Positions 9,453 to 19,346 are shown, counted from the stretch's first letter. The stretch is 64,000 nt of DNA from an archaeon (GCA_024275415.1 JAJRZD010000034.1:16849-80848), one strand, 5' to 3'. The notes: a model not told the origin generated them from the letters alone. Made by a program: numbers and translations.

Positions 9453-12215
9453 ATGTCAACATTCAGTAAGTTCAAGAGATCCGCCGGACGATTCCTTCGG
9501 CAGATCTTTCATAGACCAAAGGCGAAGATCTCACGAGGTTCAGTCCTCATAATAATGGCAATGGCTCTGATATTCTTTGCAGCTCTTATCTTGCGCTTGG
9601 AACCGCTTATCAACTCGCAACCAATCGTGCGGGCATTTGACCCGTGGTTTCAGCTGAAAGTAACAGAGTATGTGGCAGAGAATGGGTACATGTCCTTCTT
9701 CAACTGGTATGACTATTCAACATGGGTTCCGTATGGCCGGGACATGACCTCTACCAGTTATATTGGCGTTCCATTCACCAGTGCCTTCTTCTACTGGGTC
9801 GCCAACAATCTTGGGATTGAAGTGTCAGTGCTCACTGTTTCTCTAGTTCTGCCAGCAATAATGGGCGCGCTGACGACAGTCGTTGCGTTCTACCTTGGAC
9901 GTGAGGTTTCAAACAATACAGTGGGCATGCTTACTGCGCTGTTCTTGGCTTTCATGCCTGCATTCATCCAACGCACGGTCGCTGGATTCTATGATAATGA
10001 AGCAATTGGAGTCTTTGCAATAGTACTTACGTTATACCTCTTCACACGAAGCCTGAAGAGAGGTTCTGCTCTCTCAGGGATCGGAGGCGGCCTTGCATTA
10101 GCATATCTTCTGGCATCATGGGGTGCTGGAGATTTCATGCTTGGCTTACTGTCTCTCTATGGGTTCTTCATGCTGATTGGTGGTAGATACAGCCATCGAC
10201 TGCTCACTTCGTATACCATTACAATCTCCTTGGGGATATTTCTCGGAGTACTTGTCCCTAGAAACGGGTTCGGAACCCTTACCTCCATGACTTACCTAGC
10301 AGCGATTGGTGTTGGTGGACTACTCGCCTTATTTGAGATATGGCAGAGAATTGGAAAGTACCGCGCGACAACGGCCTCGGTACTCGCGCCACATATGAGG
10401 TCTATCGTTCTCGGTCTAATTGCTCCAATTATCGGAATTGTGGGTTACTCTGTCTATGTATCCAGCACAGAGCTTGAGATTGTCACAACAACATCCAACC
10501 CAATCACATTTATTGGCGGAAAATTCACGAGTGTCATCAATCCATTCTTTAGACTTGACCAACGGATTTTCGCTTCAGTAGCTGAGCATCTACCAAGTCC
10601 ATGGGCAAGTTTCTATCAGACTCTACTGGTGCTGATTCTTTTCTTCCCATTGGGCTTGTATTTTGCCTATAGACGCGGCAGGGATGAGGACTGGCTCATT
10701 CTCCTTTTCGGTGCCACGGCCGTTTATTTCACTGGCAGCATGATCAGACTGGCTCTGATACTTGCACCTGCTGCGGCAATACTTGCGGCAATCGCCGTGA
10801 ACGGCATCCTCGTGCCTTTCGCAAAAATTGTCAAACAGCAATCAGTGTTTGAACGCAGACGGTTCCGGATGAGTTCGTCCCTGACATCAGAACATGCCAT
10901 TACGGCATTCGCATTTGTCGGACTCCTGTTGTCAGTGAATGTCGTACTAGGTGTCGTATATGTCACCCAAGGAGTGGGTCCGCCGGAGTTTGCACCAGCT
11001 GAGATCACATCACAAGGGCAAGTAACTGATTGGCAAAGTGCAATGACCTATATTCGGAACGTCTTGCCAGACAGTGCCACGATTGCAAGCTGGTGGGACT
11101 ACGGGTACTGGATCAATGGCGCTTCTGGGGCTAAGACAATCGTTGATAACGCGACGTTCAACAGCACGCAGATAGCTTTAATGGGATATGCGTTGATGTC
11201 GCTCAATCTCACCGAGTCACTACGCACCCTCAGTCAGTGGAACACAACCCATGTTCTTGTGTACTGGGGACACAGAAGTGGGTACTTTGGTGGTGATGAT
11301 GGTAAATGGCCATGGATGGTTCGAATCGCAGAGGATAATCTTGGATCCGATATGATTGATGATACAACATATCTGGGTGATAATCCTGCTACACCAGACA
11401 CAGAGGAAACCGAGTACACCCTTGATGCGTTCTTCCAGTCCACCCTCTACAAGCTTATGCTTTATGACGAGCCAGCTGACCAGACCGAAGCCCAATCAAT
11501 GGGTCTCTCTGATACACGACAGCAGCTCGATAATATCTACTGGCAGGACAGCGACTCACGGTGGGTTTCGAATATTCCCTCTGACCTCTATGGTGCGTTC
11601 AACCTCGAGTTCATCAGCTATTCATACGGTACAGTCAAACTGTATAGCATCGATTACACCATGCTAGAACAATACAACAACAAGACTGCAGCAGACTGGG
11701 TTCCTGATTTAGATGTTCTAGATGATGTGAGTCTCGATGGTAACCTTTCCACTTCCGAATTAGCGTTCTCCAGTTATGATCTCGTATTTGGTGGTGGATA
11801 TGATGCCAAGGTCTACACACGATCGAACTCCACTCATATTTACTATGGGATTCAGATGGACAACTACACCATAGGTGAGGACGCCTTCGGTCTACAGATA
11901 TCTCCAATAGACTCGACCGATACTGGTGACCTCAAACTTGTCAACTACGAGGACCAAGACTATTTCGACGGTTACATCGATTACTATGGGGATTGGACTG
12001 AGGATGCCAGTGGATCCGACTCGTCAGAGTATGCAACAGGTGAGCGCGTCATCGAGTTTCTCCTCCCACTGTCATCAGATGACTCACACGATCTGAACAT
12101 GACCGGTGGGATGAACTACCAGATCCGCTTCCTGTTTTGGAACAATGCGAACACAGGTAATCCGACCCTTGATAGTGACTGGACAATCATCTGGGTACCT
12201 GTCGAACTCCATTAG
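9453..12215 (+). CDS. aglB: Oligosaccharyltransferase AglB/STT3
   Basis: 920 aa, multi-TM N-terminus, WWDYGYWI motif. Confidence 0.95.
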   Translation: MSTFSKFKRSAGRFLRQIFHRPKAKISRGSVLIIMAMALIFFAALILRLEPLINSQPIVRAFDPWFQLKVTEYVAENGYMSFFNWYDYSTWVPYGRDMTSTSYIGVPFTSAFFYWVANNLGIEVSVLTVSLVLPAIMGALTTVVAFYLGREVSNNTVGMLTALFLAFMPAFIQRTVAGFYDNEAIGVFAIVLTLYLFTRSLKRGSALSGIGGGLALAYLLASWGAGDFMLGLLSLYGFFMLIGGRYSHRLLTSYTITISLGIFLGVLVPRNGFGTLTSMTYLAAIGVGGLLALFEIWQRIGKYRATTASVLAPHMRSIVLGLIAPIIGIVGYSVYVSSTELEIVTTTSNPITFIGGKFTSVINPFFRLDQRIFASVAEHLPSPWASFYQTLLVLILFFPLGLYFAYRRGRDEDWLILLFGATAVYFTGSMIRLALILAPAAAILAAIAVNGILVPFAKIVKQQSVFERRRFRMSSSLTSEHAITAFAFVGLLLSVNVVLGVVYVTQGVGPPEFAPAEITSQGQVTDWQSAMTYIRNVLPDSATIASWWDYGYWINGASGAKTIVDNATFNSTQIALMGYALMSLNLTESLRTLSQWNTTHVLVYWGHRSGYFGGDDGKWPWMVRIAEDNLGSDMIDDTTYLGDNPATPDTEETEYTLDAFFQSTLYKLMLYDEPADQTEAQSMGLSDTRQQLDNIYWQDSDSRWVSNIPSDLYGAFNLEFISYSYGTVKLYSIDYTMLEQYNNKTAADWVPDLDVLDDVSLDGNLSTSELAFSSYDLVFGGGYDAKVYTRSNSTHIYYGIQMDNYTIGEDAFGLQISPIDSTDTGDLKLVNYEDQDYFDGYIDYYGDWTEDASGSDSSEYATGERVIEFLLPLSSDDSHDLNMTGGMNYQIRFLFWNNANTGNPTLDSDWTIIWVPVELH

Positions 12216-12229
12216 TTCAAATGGGGAAT

Positions 12230-12275
12230 GTGGCTGTCAGTACTGACAGTCACACTTCTGTTCTTTTTTAAAAAA
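12230..12275 (+). terminator. Terminator between aglB and nop10
   Basis: Perfect 16-bp palindrome CTGTCAGTACTGACAG flanked by GTG/CAC, then TTCTTTTTT. Confidence 0.6.
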
Positions 12276-12328
12276 TCAAAATAGATGAAAAATAAGCGTC
12301 TGCAATGAAGGTGAAGGAGTATGTCTAT

Positions 12329-12502
12329 TCACTCGATAGGCCTTCTAGCCAGTTTCTTTGCTTTCCTTCGATATTTCCCGTATTTGTCCTGCGGAGAGAA
12401 TTTCGGGGGCGCAGGGCTTCTAACAGCATTGCCGCACTTCGGGCATGCTGTATCATTGAGAGTATATGATGCGCAGCTTGTGCATTTGTACAGATATGGC
12501 AT
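12329..12502 (-). CDS. nop10: H/ACA snoRNP component Nop10
   Basis: 57 aa, absent from the ORF track: MPYLYKCTSCASYTLNDTACPKCGNAVRSPAPPKFSPQDKYGKYRRKAKKLARRPIE. Confidence 0.93.
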   Translation of the reverse strand: MPYLYKCTSCASYTLNDTACPKCGNAVRSPAPPKFSPQDKYGKYRRKAKKLARRPIE

Positions 12503-12511
12503 CATGAACCC

Positions 12512-13306
12512 CTATTTTCTGTTGAATACGATCGTCCCTGCGTCTTTCTCAATAATCTTTGTGACAGTTCCAAGAACCTTTGATAGAACCTCTTCTGCTT
12601 CTTTATAATCAGGTGAAACGATTCGTAGTTTGTACCGTGGCGAACCCAGAGTGTAGATCTCAACTGTTGACTTCTCCTGAGCTTTTCCAATTTCCAGGCC
12701 TTCGGAGAGCGCTTTCCTTATAGTTCCAACGCCCTTCACTCCCGGAACTGTGATTGTCATCTCTCCATCTATTTCGACAGATGGGATTTCAATCCGCACC
12801 TTCGCCATCTCGGCAAGCTGCTCCTTGAGTTCTTTCGGGATGTCCACTTCATCAAAGACTCTGACATTGCCGTCAGCAGCTTGTTCAAGCCCTTTGTAGA
12901 TCTCACCGAAGTAGTCCTCCAAAGGCCATCCTACTTTCTCATAGATCTCTTCAAGGCTCATGTTGTTCTCCTTTGCGAGAAGTTCGAGCAGCTTCTCTGC
13001 CTTCTGTGCTCGTTTCCATTCGTTGTTCTTTGCCCGTCTTGCCTCGGTGGATACCCGCCTGAGGGAGCAGTCGATGTGTCCTTTCTGTTCATCAACTTGT
13101 AGGACCTTGATAACGACTCGCTGGTTCTCGTGGATGTGGTTTCTGATGTTTCGCACCCAAGTGCTAGAAATCTCAGATATGTGGATGAATCCCTCCTTGT
13201 TCCCATATTCTGGGAGTACTACATATGCTCCATAGGGTGCGACTTTGGTAGCTACGGCTACTGCATACTCGTCTGGAGTAGGCCATTTTGCACGCTTTCT
13301 GACCAT
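12512..13306 (-). CDS. Translation initiation factor aIF2 alpha subunit
   Basis: S1 domain start (YGAYVVLPEYGNKEGFIHISEIS); next to Nop10 and S27e. Confidence 0.93.
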   Translation of the reverse strand: MVRKRAKWPTPDEYAVAVATKVAPYGAYVVLPEYGNKEGFIHISEISSTWVRNIRNHIHENQRVVIKVLQVDEQKGHIDCSLRRVSTEARRAKNNEWKRAQKAEKLLELLAKENNMSLEEIYEKVGWPLEDYFGEIYKGLEQAADGNVRVFDEVDIPKELKEQLAEMAKVRIEIPSVEIDGEMTITVPGVKGVGTIRKALSEGLEIGKAQEKSTVEIYTLGSPRYKLRIVSPDYKEAEEVLSKVLGTVTKIIEKDAGTIVFNRK

Positions 13307-13348
13307 CGATATCACCTTCCTTGAGAACCTTGTCCGAGCATCCTTGTC

Positions 13349-13525
13349 CTATGGAAGAACCTCGATTTCTCGCGCTATTGGCTCAAGCTTTGCTTTACCC
13401 CCGCTTGGTTTTGCAAGGGTCCTTCCACATTTCAGACAGGTTACTTCTGTGGTCGCATGTCCGAATATGATTTGCTCATGCTCACATTCCAGGCATTTCA
13501 CCTTCAGGAATCGTGATTTTGGCAT
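13349..13525 (-). CDS. 30S ribosomal protein S27e
   Basis: MPKSRFLKVKCLECEHEQIIFGHATTEVTCLKCGRTL. Confidence 0.93.
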   Translation of the reverse strand: MPKSRFLKVKCLECEHEQIIFGHATTEVTCLKCGRTLAKPSGGKAKLEPIAREIEVLP

Positions 13526-13535
13526 CTGAACTATG

Positions 13536-13721
13536 TCACGTTTGGGCAATTATGTTCACCGCTGTATCTTGAAGTTTCACTACCACCCTGTGAGGCGGAA
13601 AATCACCCACCAAGGGCTTCTTTCCGTCGGGGTTAAGTATCATTATAACTCTATCGACATACCACTTGTGATTCCCGTTAGAGTTAGTTTGTATCAAATG
13701 CAACCCGTGACTTTCTGTCAT
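13536..13721 (-). CDS. Small uncharacterised ORF between L44e and S27e
   Basis: 61 aa, MTESHGLHLIQTNSNGNHKWYVDRVIMILNPDGKKPLVGDFPPHRVVVKLQDTAVNIIAQT; start overlaps the L44e stop as ATGA; stop lies 10 nt before the S27e start. Confidence 0.6.
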   Translation of the reverse strand: MTESHGLHLIQTNSNGNHKWYVDRVIMILNPDGKKPLVGDFPPHRVVVKLQDTAVNIIAQT

Positions 13722-13993
13722 CCACGCGCAACTTCGACCTTCTTGAGCCTCATGCCTTTGCCCTGAACGATATGTCCGCACTCAGTACACTTGTACTTTA
13801 ACATCGTCTTCTTGGTCGTCTTGGCAAATCGCTTCTGGATCGGCTTCGGGAACGACCCGTACCCTCTCGTCTTTCTCTCCATCCGCCTCTTTCCTTCAGC
13901 CATACTCCTCTCCTTCCCTTTTTTGTAGACCGAAATTTGATGTACCTGATGTGACTTACATCTTGGGCAATACTTCCGAAGCTGATTTACCAT
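13718..13993 (-). CDS. 50S ribosomal protein L44e
   Basis: MVNQLRKYCPRCKSHQVHQISVYKKGKERSMAEGKRRMERKTRGYGSFPKP. Confidence 0.93.
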   Translation of the reverse strand: MVNQLRKYCPRCKSHQVHQISVYKKGKERSMAEGKRRMERKTRGYGSFPKPIQKRFAKTTKKTMLKYKCTECGHIVQGKGMRLKKVEVARG

Positions 13994-14643
13994 TTTCATA
14001 ATCTTCACCGATTCCAAGGAGATATATGTTGATGGTGACGCGCTAGGACACTTCTTAACCTTATCGCTTTGGCAACAGTGCTCGATATCATGTTGTTTCT
14101 GGCCTTGCTCAAGCTCATGGTTACAGTGGGATGATCTGGCATTGCCGGATGATGGATGTTGAACATTGCCGTTTATTGTATGTTGTACAACCTTTGACAC
14201 CCGAGTGTTGCACTCCCAGATAACGGCACTGGGTGGAATCTGCAAGGCCGTTTGTGTGTCATGTCGTCTTCATACTCCTGTGAGAGTGGTAGAGTATATA
14301 CGCCCCAAAAATTACTTCAAGTGTCCAATCTAAAGGATGTCTAAGTTCGCGTAAGTTTGTGCAGCTGTTTGCAATCCTCGATCCCACAGTTGTATCTTGG
14401 AAGCATTCCATCAAGGAACAGCTAATGTGTGGGCAATGTTCTGTTGCTGCGCATATATCCATCTGGAGCAATTGTGACTATTCGGTTGTACACTTCTGTG
14501 AATTCTCAAAACGAATCGTTTGGTTCCCATTTTATTTGCCTTTTAGGCCAGACAAATCGCGTTCGCTGTATCGTACATCTTGGATAACATGTTCCGACTT
14601 GTATGTTCCCTATCCTGTAAGGAGCAGTTCTCATTTCTCAACA

Positions 14644-14838
14644 TTATGCTCCCGTCGCAAAGACATGCGCCAGAATTGTCACAGCCACAAGTATAGATGA
14701 AAAGATGATAACGAGGGTAGGACCCACCTTTATCCCAGGTGTTTCATCTTCGAAGAACCGAATAAGACCTGCCCCGCCGCTTGGCATGCCAGCTCCACCG
14801 TCTCGTTTCCTCTTCCGTTTGCTTCCAGTCTTGGGCAT
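14644..14838 (-). CDS. Preprotein translocase Sec61 beta subunit
   Basis: 64 aa; SGGAGLIRFFEDETPGIKVGPTLVIIFSSILVAVTILAHV. Confidence 0.85.
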   Translation of the reverse strand: MPKTGSKRKRKRDGGAGMPSGGAGLIRFFEDETPGIKVGPTLVIIFSSILVAVTILAHVFATGA

Positions 14839-14902
14839 AGTTATTGCCTCCTTAGGCAGGAGTGTCCAGCAGGGTTTGACATTTAATCCTTTTGACGGGA
14901 CA

Positions 14903-15190
14903 TCAAATCTCACAAGTACAAGGAATCATCCCACACTTTGAACAAGCATTTTGATACTTGCGGGTCAAAGAGTCGCCAATATCAACGTCCATCAGGTTAG
15001 CAATAGAGCACAGCCATGCAAACACATCAGCAACTTCTTCTTCTATCGCTTCAGGTTCCCCTCTGGTTACTGCCTCACTTAGCTCTGCCAGCTCTTCAAA
15101 AGTGCGCAGGATGGCGATTGAAACGCCCCGTTTCTTATCTCTCTCAAGATAAATACGGCGCATCAAGTCTTGAGCATCCTTCGTGTCCAT
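14903..15190 (-). CDS. MazG-like nucleotide pyrophosphohydrolase
   Basis: EELAELSEAV...EEEVADVFAWLCSIAN motif. Confidence 0.8.
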   Translation of the reverse strand: MDTKDAQDLMRRIYLERDKKRGVSIAILRTFEELAELSEAVTRGEPEAIEEEVADVFAWLCSIANLMDVDIGDSLTRKYQNACSKCGMIPCTCEI

Positions 15191-15228
15191 CCTGCACACA
15201 CTCACTTGTAATCCCTATGGTGCGCTGA

Positions 15229-16551
15229 TCACCTGAATCTCAGATGTGCATAGGCGTCAGTTTCATTATCAAAAGCATAATGCACTTTTTGATAATCCCT
15301 CTTGAACTGTGCAACATCTGCAGCAACTTTCTTGACATCTTCCTCCTTCATGACTACGCGATGAATAAACTCGGCGATAGCATCCATCTCTGACTCTTTC
15401 ATGCCAAGTCTTGTGGTTTCGCTGGTTCCCAAACGTATCCCACCAGGTGTCTTGTAATCTCTACCCCGTTTTTTGTCCCAAGGCAAGAGATTTCGGTTGA
15501 TAATAATGTTCGCGTCTTCCAATGTCTGTTCAACAACACTCCCGTCTTTCAAAGGGGTTTCGGTGATATCGACAAGGATTGTGTGTGATTCTGTGAAACC
15601 CTTGTGCTCCGCTATGACATGGAAGCCTCTTTCGTGGAGTGCCTGTGCCAATGCCTTGCTGTTCTTGAGTATCTGTCCTGTGTAGTCTTTTCCGAATTCC
15701 ATCATTTCTGCGAAAGCAACTGCAAGGCCTGCAACATTATGCAAGTGGTGATTGCTCATCATGCCGGGGAATGCTGCCCGTTTGATTTTATCAGCGAATT
15801 CTGAACGTGACAACACCACTCCGTGTTGTGGGCCGAACAATGTCTTATGTGTGCTAAGCGTGACCATATCTGCCCCTTCTCTCAAGGGGTCCTGAAACCG
15901 TCCTGAAGCAATCAGACCAGAAACATGGGCAGAGTCGTATCCTATCGTCATCCCATACTCGTCAGCGATCTCCCTGAACTCCTTTACAGGATGCGGGAAT
16001 GGGAATACGCTCCCTCCGAAAAGCAGGAATTTGACCTCGTCGCCCTTTTCTTGAAGTTTGCGGATCTTCCCAATGCTTGCATCTACATCGATATTGAACT
16101 CCTTCTCATCAAAGACCCAGTTCTGTACCTTGTGTCCCCGTATCTGTCCTGCAGTCCCACCAAGGTTCGCTCTGGCATGGGAGATGTGCCCTCCGTGTGC
16201 GATAGAGAGTGCCATCATCCGCTCTCCAGGGGCCATCGCGGCTGAGTACATCATGAGATTGGCAACAACGCCTGAAATAGGTCTGACATCTGCAAACTCT
16301 GCCTTGTAGAGCTTCTTGGCAAGTTTCATACAGATTATCTCTACCTCATCTATGTACTTGCATCCAGCGTAGACTCTCTCCCCAGGCCAGCCTTCTGCAT
16401 AACGATCCCTGAAGTCGCTGACAATCGCAGACCTCACAGCTGGTGACGATACATTCTCTGATGCAATGAGATTGATGGTCTTACTCATCCAATCATCATG
16501 GCGTTCAAGTAGCGTGAAGATCTCATCGTAAACTTTCTTATGCTCGCTCAA
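15229..16551 (-). CDS. glyA: Serine hydroxymethyltransferase
   Basis: INLIASENVSSPAVR, STHKTLFGPQHG PLP-Lys motif. Confidence 0.95.
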   Translation of the reverse strand: MSEHKKVYDEIFTLLERHDDWMSKTINLIASENVSSPAVRSAIVSDFRDRYAEGWPGERVYAGCKYIDEVEIICMKLAKKLYKAEFADVRPISGVVANLMMYSAAMAPGERMMALSIAHGGHISHARANLGGTAGQIRGHKVQNWVFDEKEFNIDVDASIGKIRKLQEKGDEVKFLLFGGSVFPFPHPVKEFREIADEYGMTIGYDSAHVSGLIASGRFQDPLREGADMVTLSTHKTLFGPQHGVVLSRSEFADKIKRAAFPGMMSNHHLHNVAGLAVAFAEMMEFGKDYTGQILKNSKALAQALHERGFHVIAEHKGFTESHTILVDITETPLKDGSVVEQTLEDANIIINRNLLPWDKKRGRDYKTPGGIRLGTSETTRLGMKESEMDAIAEFIHRVVMKEEDVKKVAADVAQFKRDYQKVHYAFDNETDAYAHLRFR

Positions 16552-16676
16552 ATCATGGGCCTCCTTTTGTACCCAGAGGATGTTCGCGATTGGAACTGCC
16601 TTCGTTATATGACTTGCGACCTAGCCCTGTGAAATCTCGTCTTCTATGGCACACTCACATTGTGGTGCTGTACGAT

Positions 16677-17009
16677 TTAATCAGAGCTGTTCGCTGACTG
16701 AATCTCTACAGAAAGAGCCGCGCCACACTCCATGCATCTCAAGACCATTACCATCGGTGGGAGTTCTATCAATGCCTGCATAGTGCGAAGCATCATCCCA
16801 TGCATACTTTTTGCCATTCCTGCTGCCATTCTCATCATCCCGCCAAACATTCCCCCTTGGGCGTCAGCGCGTTTCTGAGTGCGTTCCAGCTCGTCCGAGT
16901 ATATCTTCACTATATCTGGATCAACGCGTTCCACGAACTGAGCTGTCATTTCGATTCTCAATCTCTCATTGCAGTATGGACATTTTGTATACATAACCTT
17001 CCACTCCAC
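16677..17009 (-). CDS. Hypothetical zinc-binding protein
   Basis: Two CxxC pairs flanking a Met-rich centre. Confidence 0.5.
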   Translation of the reverse strand: MEWKVMYTKCPYCNERLRIEMTAQFVERVDPDIVKIYSDELERTQKRADAQGGMFGGMMRMAAGMAKSMHGMMLRTMQALIELPPMVMVLRCMECGAALSVEIQSANSSD

Positions 17010-17115
17010 TGAGAGGTTGAATTTGAAACGATATATATTCTCACTACTGCCCGCAATGCCATTCTAGCTCCCACCACAATCTCTATAAACTGTTGATGCT
17101 CACTTCGCCGAACGT

Positions 17116-17278
17116 GGGCCAGTGGCTAAGCCAGGTATAGCGACAGGACGTTCGGAACCCCTCCGGCGTGTTGAAGCTCTTAACTTGTAGAGTCTGGGAT
17201 TCCCCCTGGCTCGAGGAATGGTCGAGGGTTCTTCGCTATTGATTTCCAGTAGCAAGCCCAAAAATCCCTCCTGGCCCG
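17116..17278 (+). tRNA. tRNA-Lys(CTT), interrupted by three introns
   Basis: Acceptor GGGCCAG/CTGGCCC; D-arm GCTA-AGCCAGGTA-TAGC; loop CTCTTAA; removing ~17147-17175 (30/31), ~17189-17218 (43/44) and ~17232-17261 (56/57) gives a 74-nt tRNA: stem ACAGG/CTTGT, variable TGGTC, T-arm GAGGG-TTCAAAT-CCCTC. CCA follows at 17279-17281. Confidence 0.85.
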
Positions 17279-17373
17279 CCATCTTATATTTTCCGTTCAT
17301 TCAGTGTCAGGTATTCGTAATTCGCACACTCGCAACAGCATATTGACTGGTTAGCTTGCACACCTGCATTAGC

Positions 17374-17991
17374 TTATACATATCGCTTCTTTCTTTTCAT
17401 CTCGTGATATTCTTTCTCACCAATCACCGAAACAAACATCTCATTGATTGTCAGGAATTCGGCAAGATATGTAGGATTTTGTATTCTCAAGTATATTTCC
17501 TGATTATCAGACCTGAATCCAATTATTTCAAAGGCCCTCTGAAAAGGTCTCGGATAGTGGATGAATGCAGTGAGAGCAGAAACAGTACCTGCGACCAGAA
17601 TCAGTCCGAATAGGTTCAATAGAACATCACCACCATAGTAAATCGCATTTGTTGTACCATAAAGGAGGAACAAAATCGGGGCAATTGATATGACACTCAT
17701 TAGGAACCAGAATGTTTTGAACGCGTCTCGTATCTCCTTGTGTTTGTGCAACTCACAAGTAGGCACTCTAATGATCCGTTTCGTCCCTGAAGATGATGTG
17801 TAGTTATGATGCCTGTATCTCCCTGCAATACTAGGAATCTTGACGAGCATTCCACTAGATGGTGATACATCAAGGAAGGTGTTATCGTTCAGAGTCATTG
17901 TTGTGACATCATCAGCTACCTGTGTGCAGACTGGGCAAATCTCTGGAAATTTGACCTTACCAATCATCACTTTCATTATGCTTTTTGTCAT
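17374..17991 (-). CDS. Hypothetical membrane protein
   Basis: 205 aa, N-terminal CPVC, two predicted TM segments. Confidence 0.55.
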   Translation of the reverse strand: MTKSIMKVMIGKVKFPEICPVCTQVADDVTTMTLNDNTFLDVSPSSGMLVKIPSIAGRYRHHNYTSSSGTKRIIRVPTCELHKHKEIRDAFKTFWFLMSVISIAPILFLLYGTTNAIYYGGDVLLNLFGLILVAGTVSALTAFIHYPRPFQRAFEIIGFRSDNQEIYLRIQNPTYLAEFLTINEMFVSVIGEKEYHEMKRKKRYV

Positions 17992-18190
17992 TCATATCAC
18001 CTCCATTACTCTTCATTAACACAATCGAATTAGTTCGTTCGTAGTCATCAATGGCACGAAATGAGATTAAACATTTGAAACACACCAAGTCATAATCTAT
18101 GATGGCGTCATGTCACTTCATCAATATCTTGCATTACATGTGAGAAAGGAAGCCACTCGAAGTCTGCTCATAGAGGAACACTTATGTGAT

Positions 18191-18233
18191 AAGTTAGTCC
18201 CATCTAACTTAGTAATGTTAGAACCGTCTAACA
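18191..18233. promoter_or_regulatory. Two tandem palindromic operator-like sites upstream of FTR1
   Basis: AAGTTAG-TCCCAT-CTAACTT (18191-18210) and TGTTAGA-ACCG-TCTAACA (18216-18233), centres 24 bp apart. Confidence 0.6.
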
Positions 18234-18252
18234 ATACGGATTGGATTAACTA

Positions 18253-19161
18253 GTGAGGTTTGCACTATTGATAATTGCTCCTACGATAATTTCTCTGAGA
18301 GAAGGGATTGAAGCCGCCCTTATCATCGCGATAATGTTGTCCTATCTGCGCAAGTCGAAGCAGATGCATTTACGACGATACGTTACCGGAGGCGCGGTAC
18401 TTGCAACCCTATCAAGCATCGGAATCGCCATCATCATGGCGTTCGTCTGGAATCTTTTTGAAGGTCCGCCCCTTGCCGTATTCGAAGGCACCGTGGTTCT
18501 GATTGCAGCATTTCTCCTCACCACTATGATTGTCTGGATGTGGGGTGCAGGTTCTAACATCGCAGAGGAAATTGAATCGGCTGTTAAAAAAGAGGTCGAT
18601 ACACGCCGTGGGTTTGGTCTGGGACTAATTAGCTTCGCTCTCATCCTGCGCGAGGGCGTTGAGCTTGTGCTGTTCACCATTGCCCTTGCAGTTCAAGATG
18701 CATCTCAAACATATGCTGGAGTAGCCTTGGGCCTTGTTCTAGCCTTAGTTATGGGCATCGGAATATACAAGGGTTCCTTACGAATACGCCTCCGAACTTT
18801 CTTTAACTGGACCTCCGTCTTCCTTATCCTGTTCGCAGCCGGGATGATTGCCTACGGAATACATGAATTACAAGAAGCGGGGTTATTGTTGATTGGTCCC
18901 CTCGAAGTCTGGAATATTAACCCTCCACTTCTGCAGGATGGAAGCTATCCTCTTTTCCATGAGAATGGACTGATTGGTGGAATGTTGAAGGCATTATTCG
19001 GATTTAACGGGAACCCATCGGCTCTCGAGGTCGTCGCATATGTGTCTTATATCGCATTCATCTCTATCTTCTATCTTTGGAAGAGAAAAGTGCGTGTATT
19101 GGATATGCATGAATCGACCTTTACTGAACCTGAGATCCCTCTTGACACAGCCACTCACTGA
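18253..19161 (+). CDS. FTR1-family iron permease
   Basis: Two REGxE motifs (SLREGIEAALI, LREGVELVLF), multiple TM segments, GTG start. Confidence 0.9.
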   Translation: MRFALLIIAPTIISLREGIEAALIIAIMLSYLRKSKQMHLRRYVTGGAVLATLSSIGIAIIMAFVWNLFEGPPLAVFEGTVVLIAAFLLTTMIVWMWGAGSNIAEEIESAVKKEVDTRRGFGLGLISFALILREGVELVLFTIALAVQDASQTYAGVALGLVLALVMGIGIYKGSLRIRLRTFFNWTSVFLILFAAGMIAYGIHELQEAGLLLIGPLEVWNINPPLLQDGSYPLFHENGLIGGMLKALFGFNGNPSALEVVAYVSYIAFISIFYLWKRKVRVLDMHESTFTEPEIPLDTATH

Positions 19162-19191
19162 GTAACGTCTTGGTTGTTGCACCAGACGATT

Positions 19192-19216
19192 GAGTTCCTC
19201 TGAATATGAGGAACTC
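19192..19216 (+). terminator. Hairpin downstream of FTR1
   Basis: GAGTTCCTC-TGAATAT-GAGGAACTC perfect 9-bp stem. Confidence 0.5.
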
Positions 19217-19346
19217 GTCTCTTAACATGCAGAGAGTCAAACACTTACAGCAACTTGGAAAGTATATATGTCTAGGTGTATATGTTCTTGGACATAGCAT
19301 GGATTTCCTGTTTCAAGGTAATTCTTGACAACGCATCATCAGAGGT

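Noticed and set aside
17100-17300. 66-aa minus-strand ORF over the tRNA-Lys locus
   Set aside because: It is antisense to the interrupted tRNA and low-complexity; the tRNA explains the sequence better.
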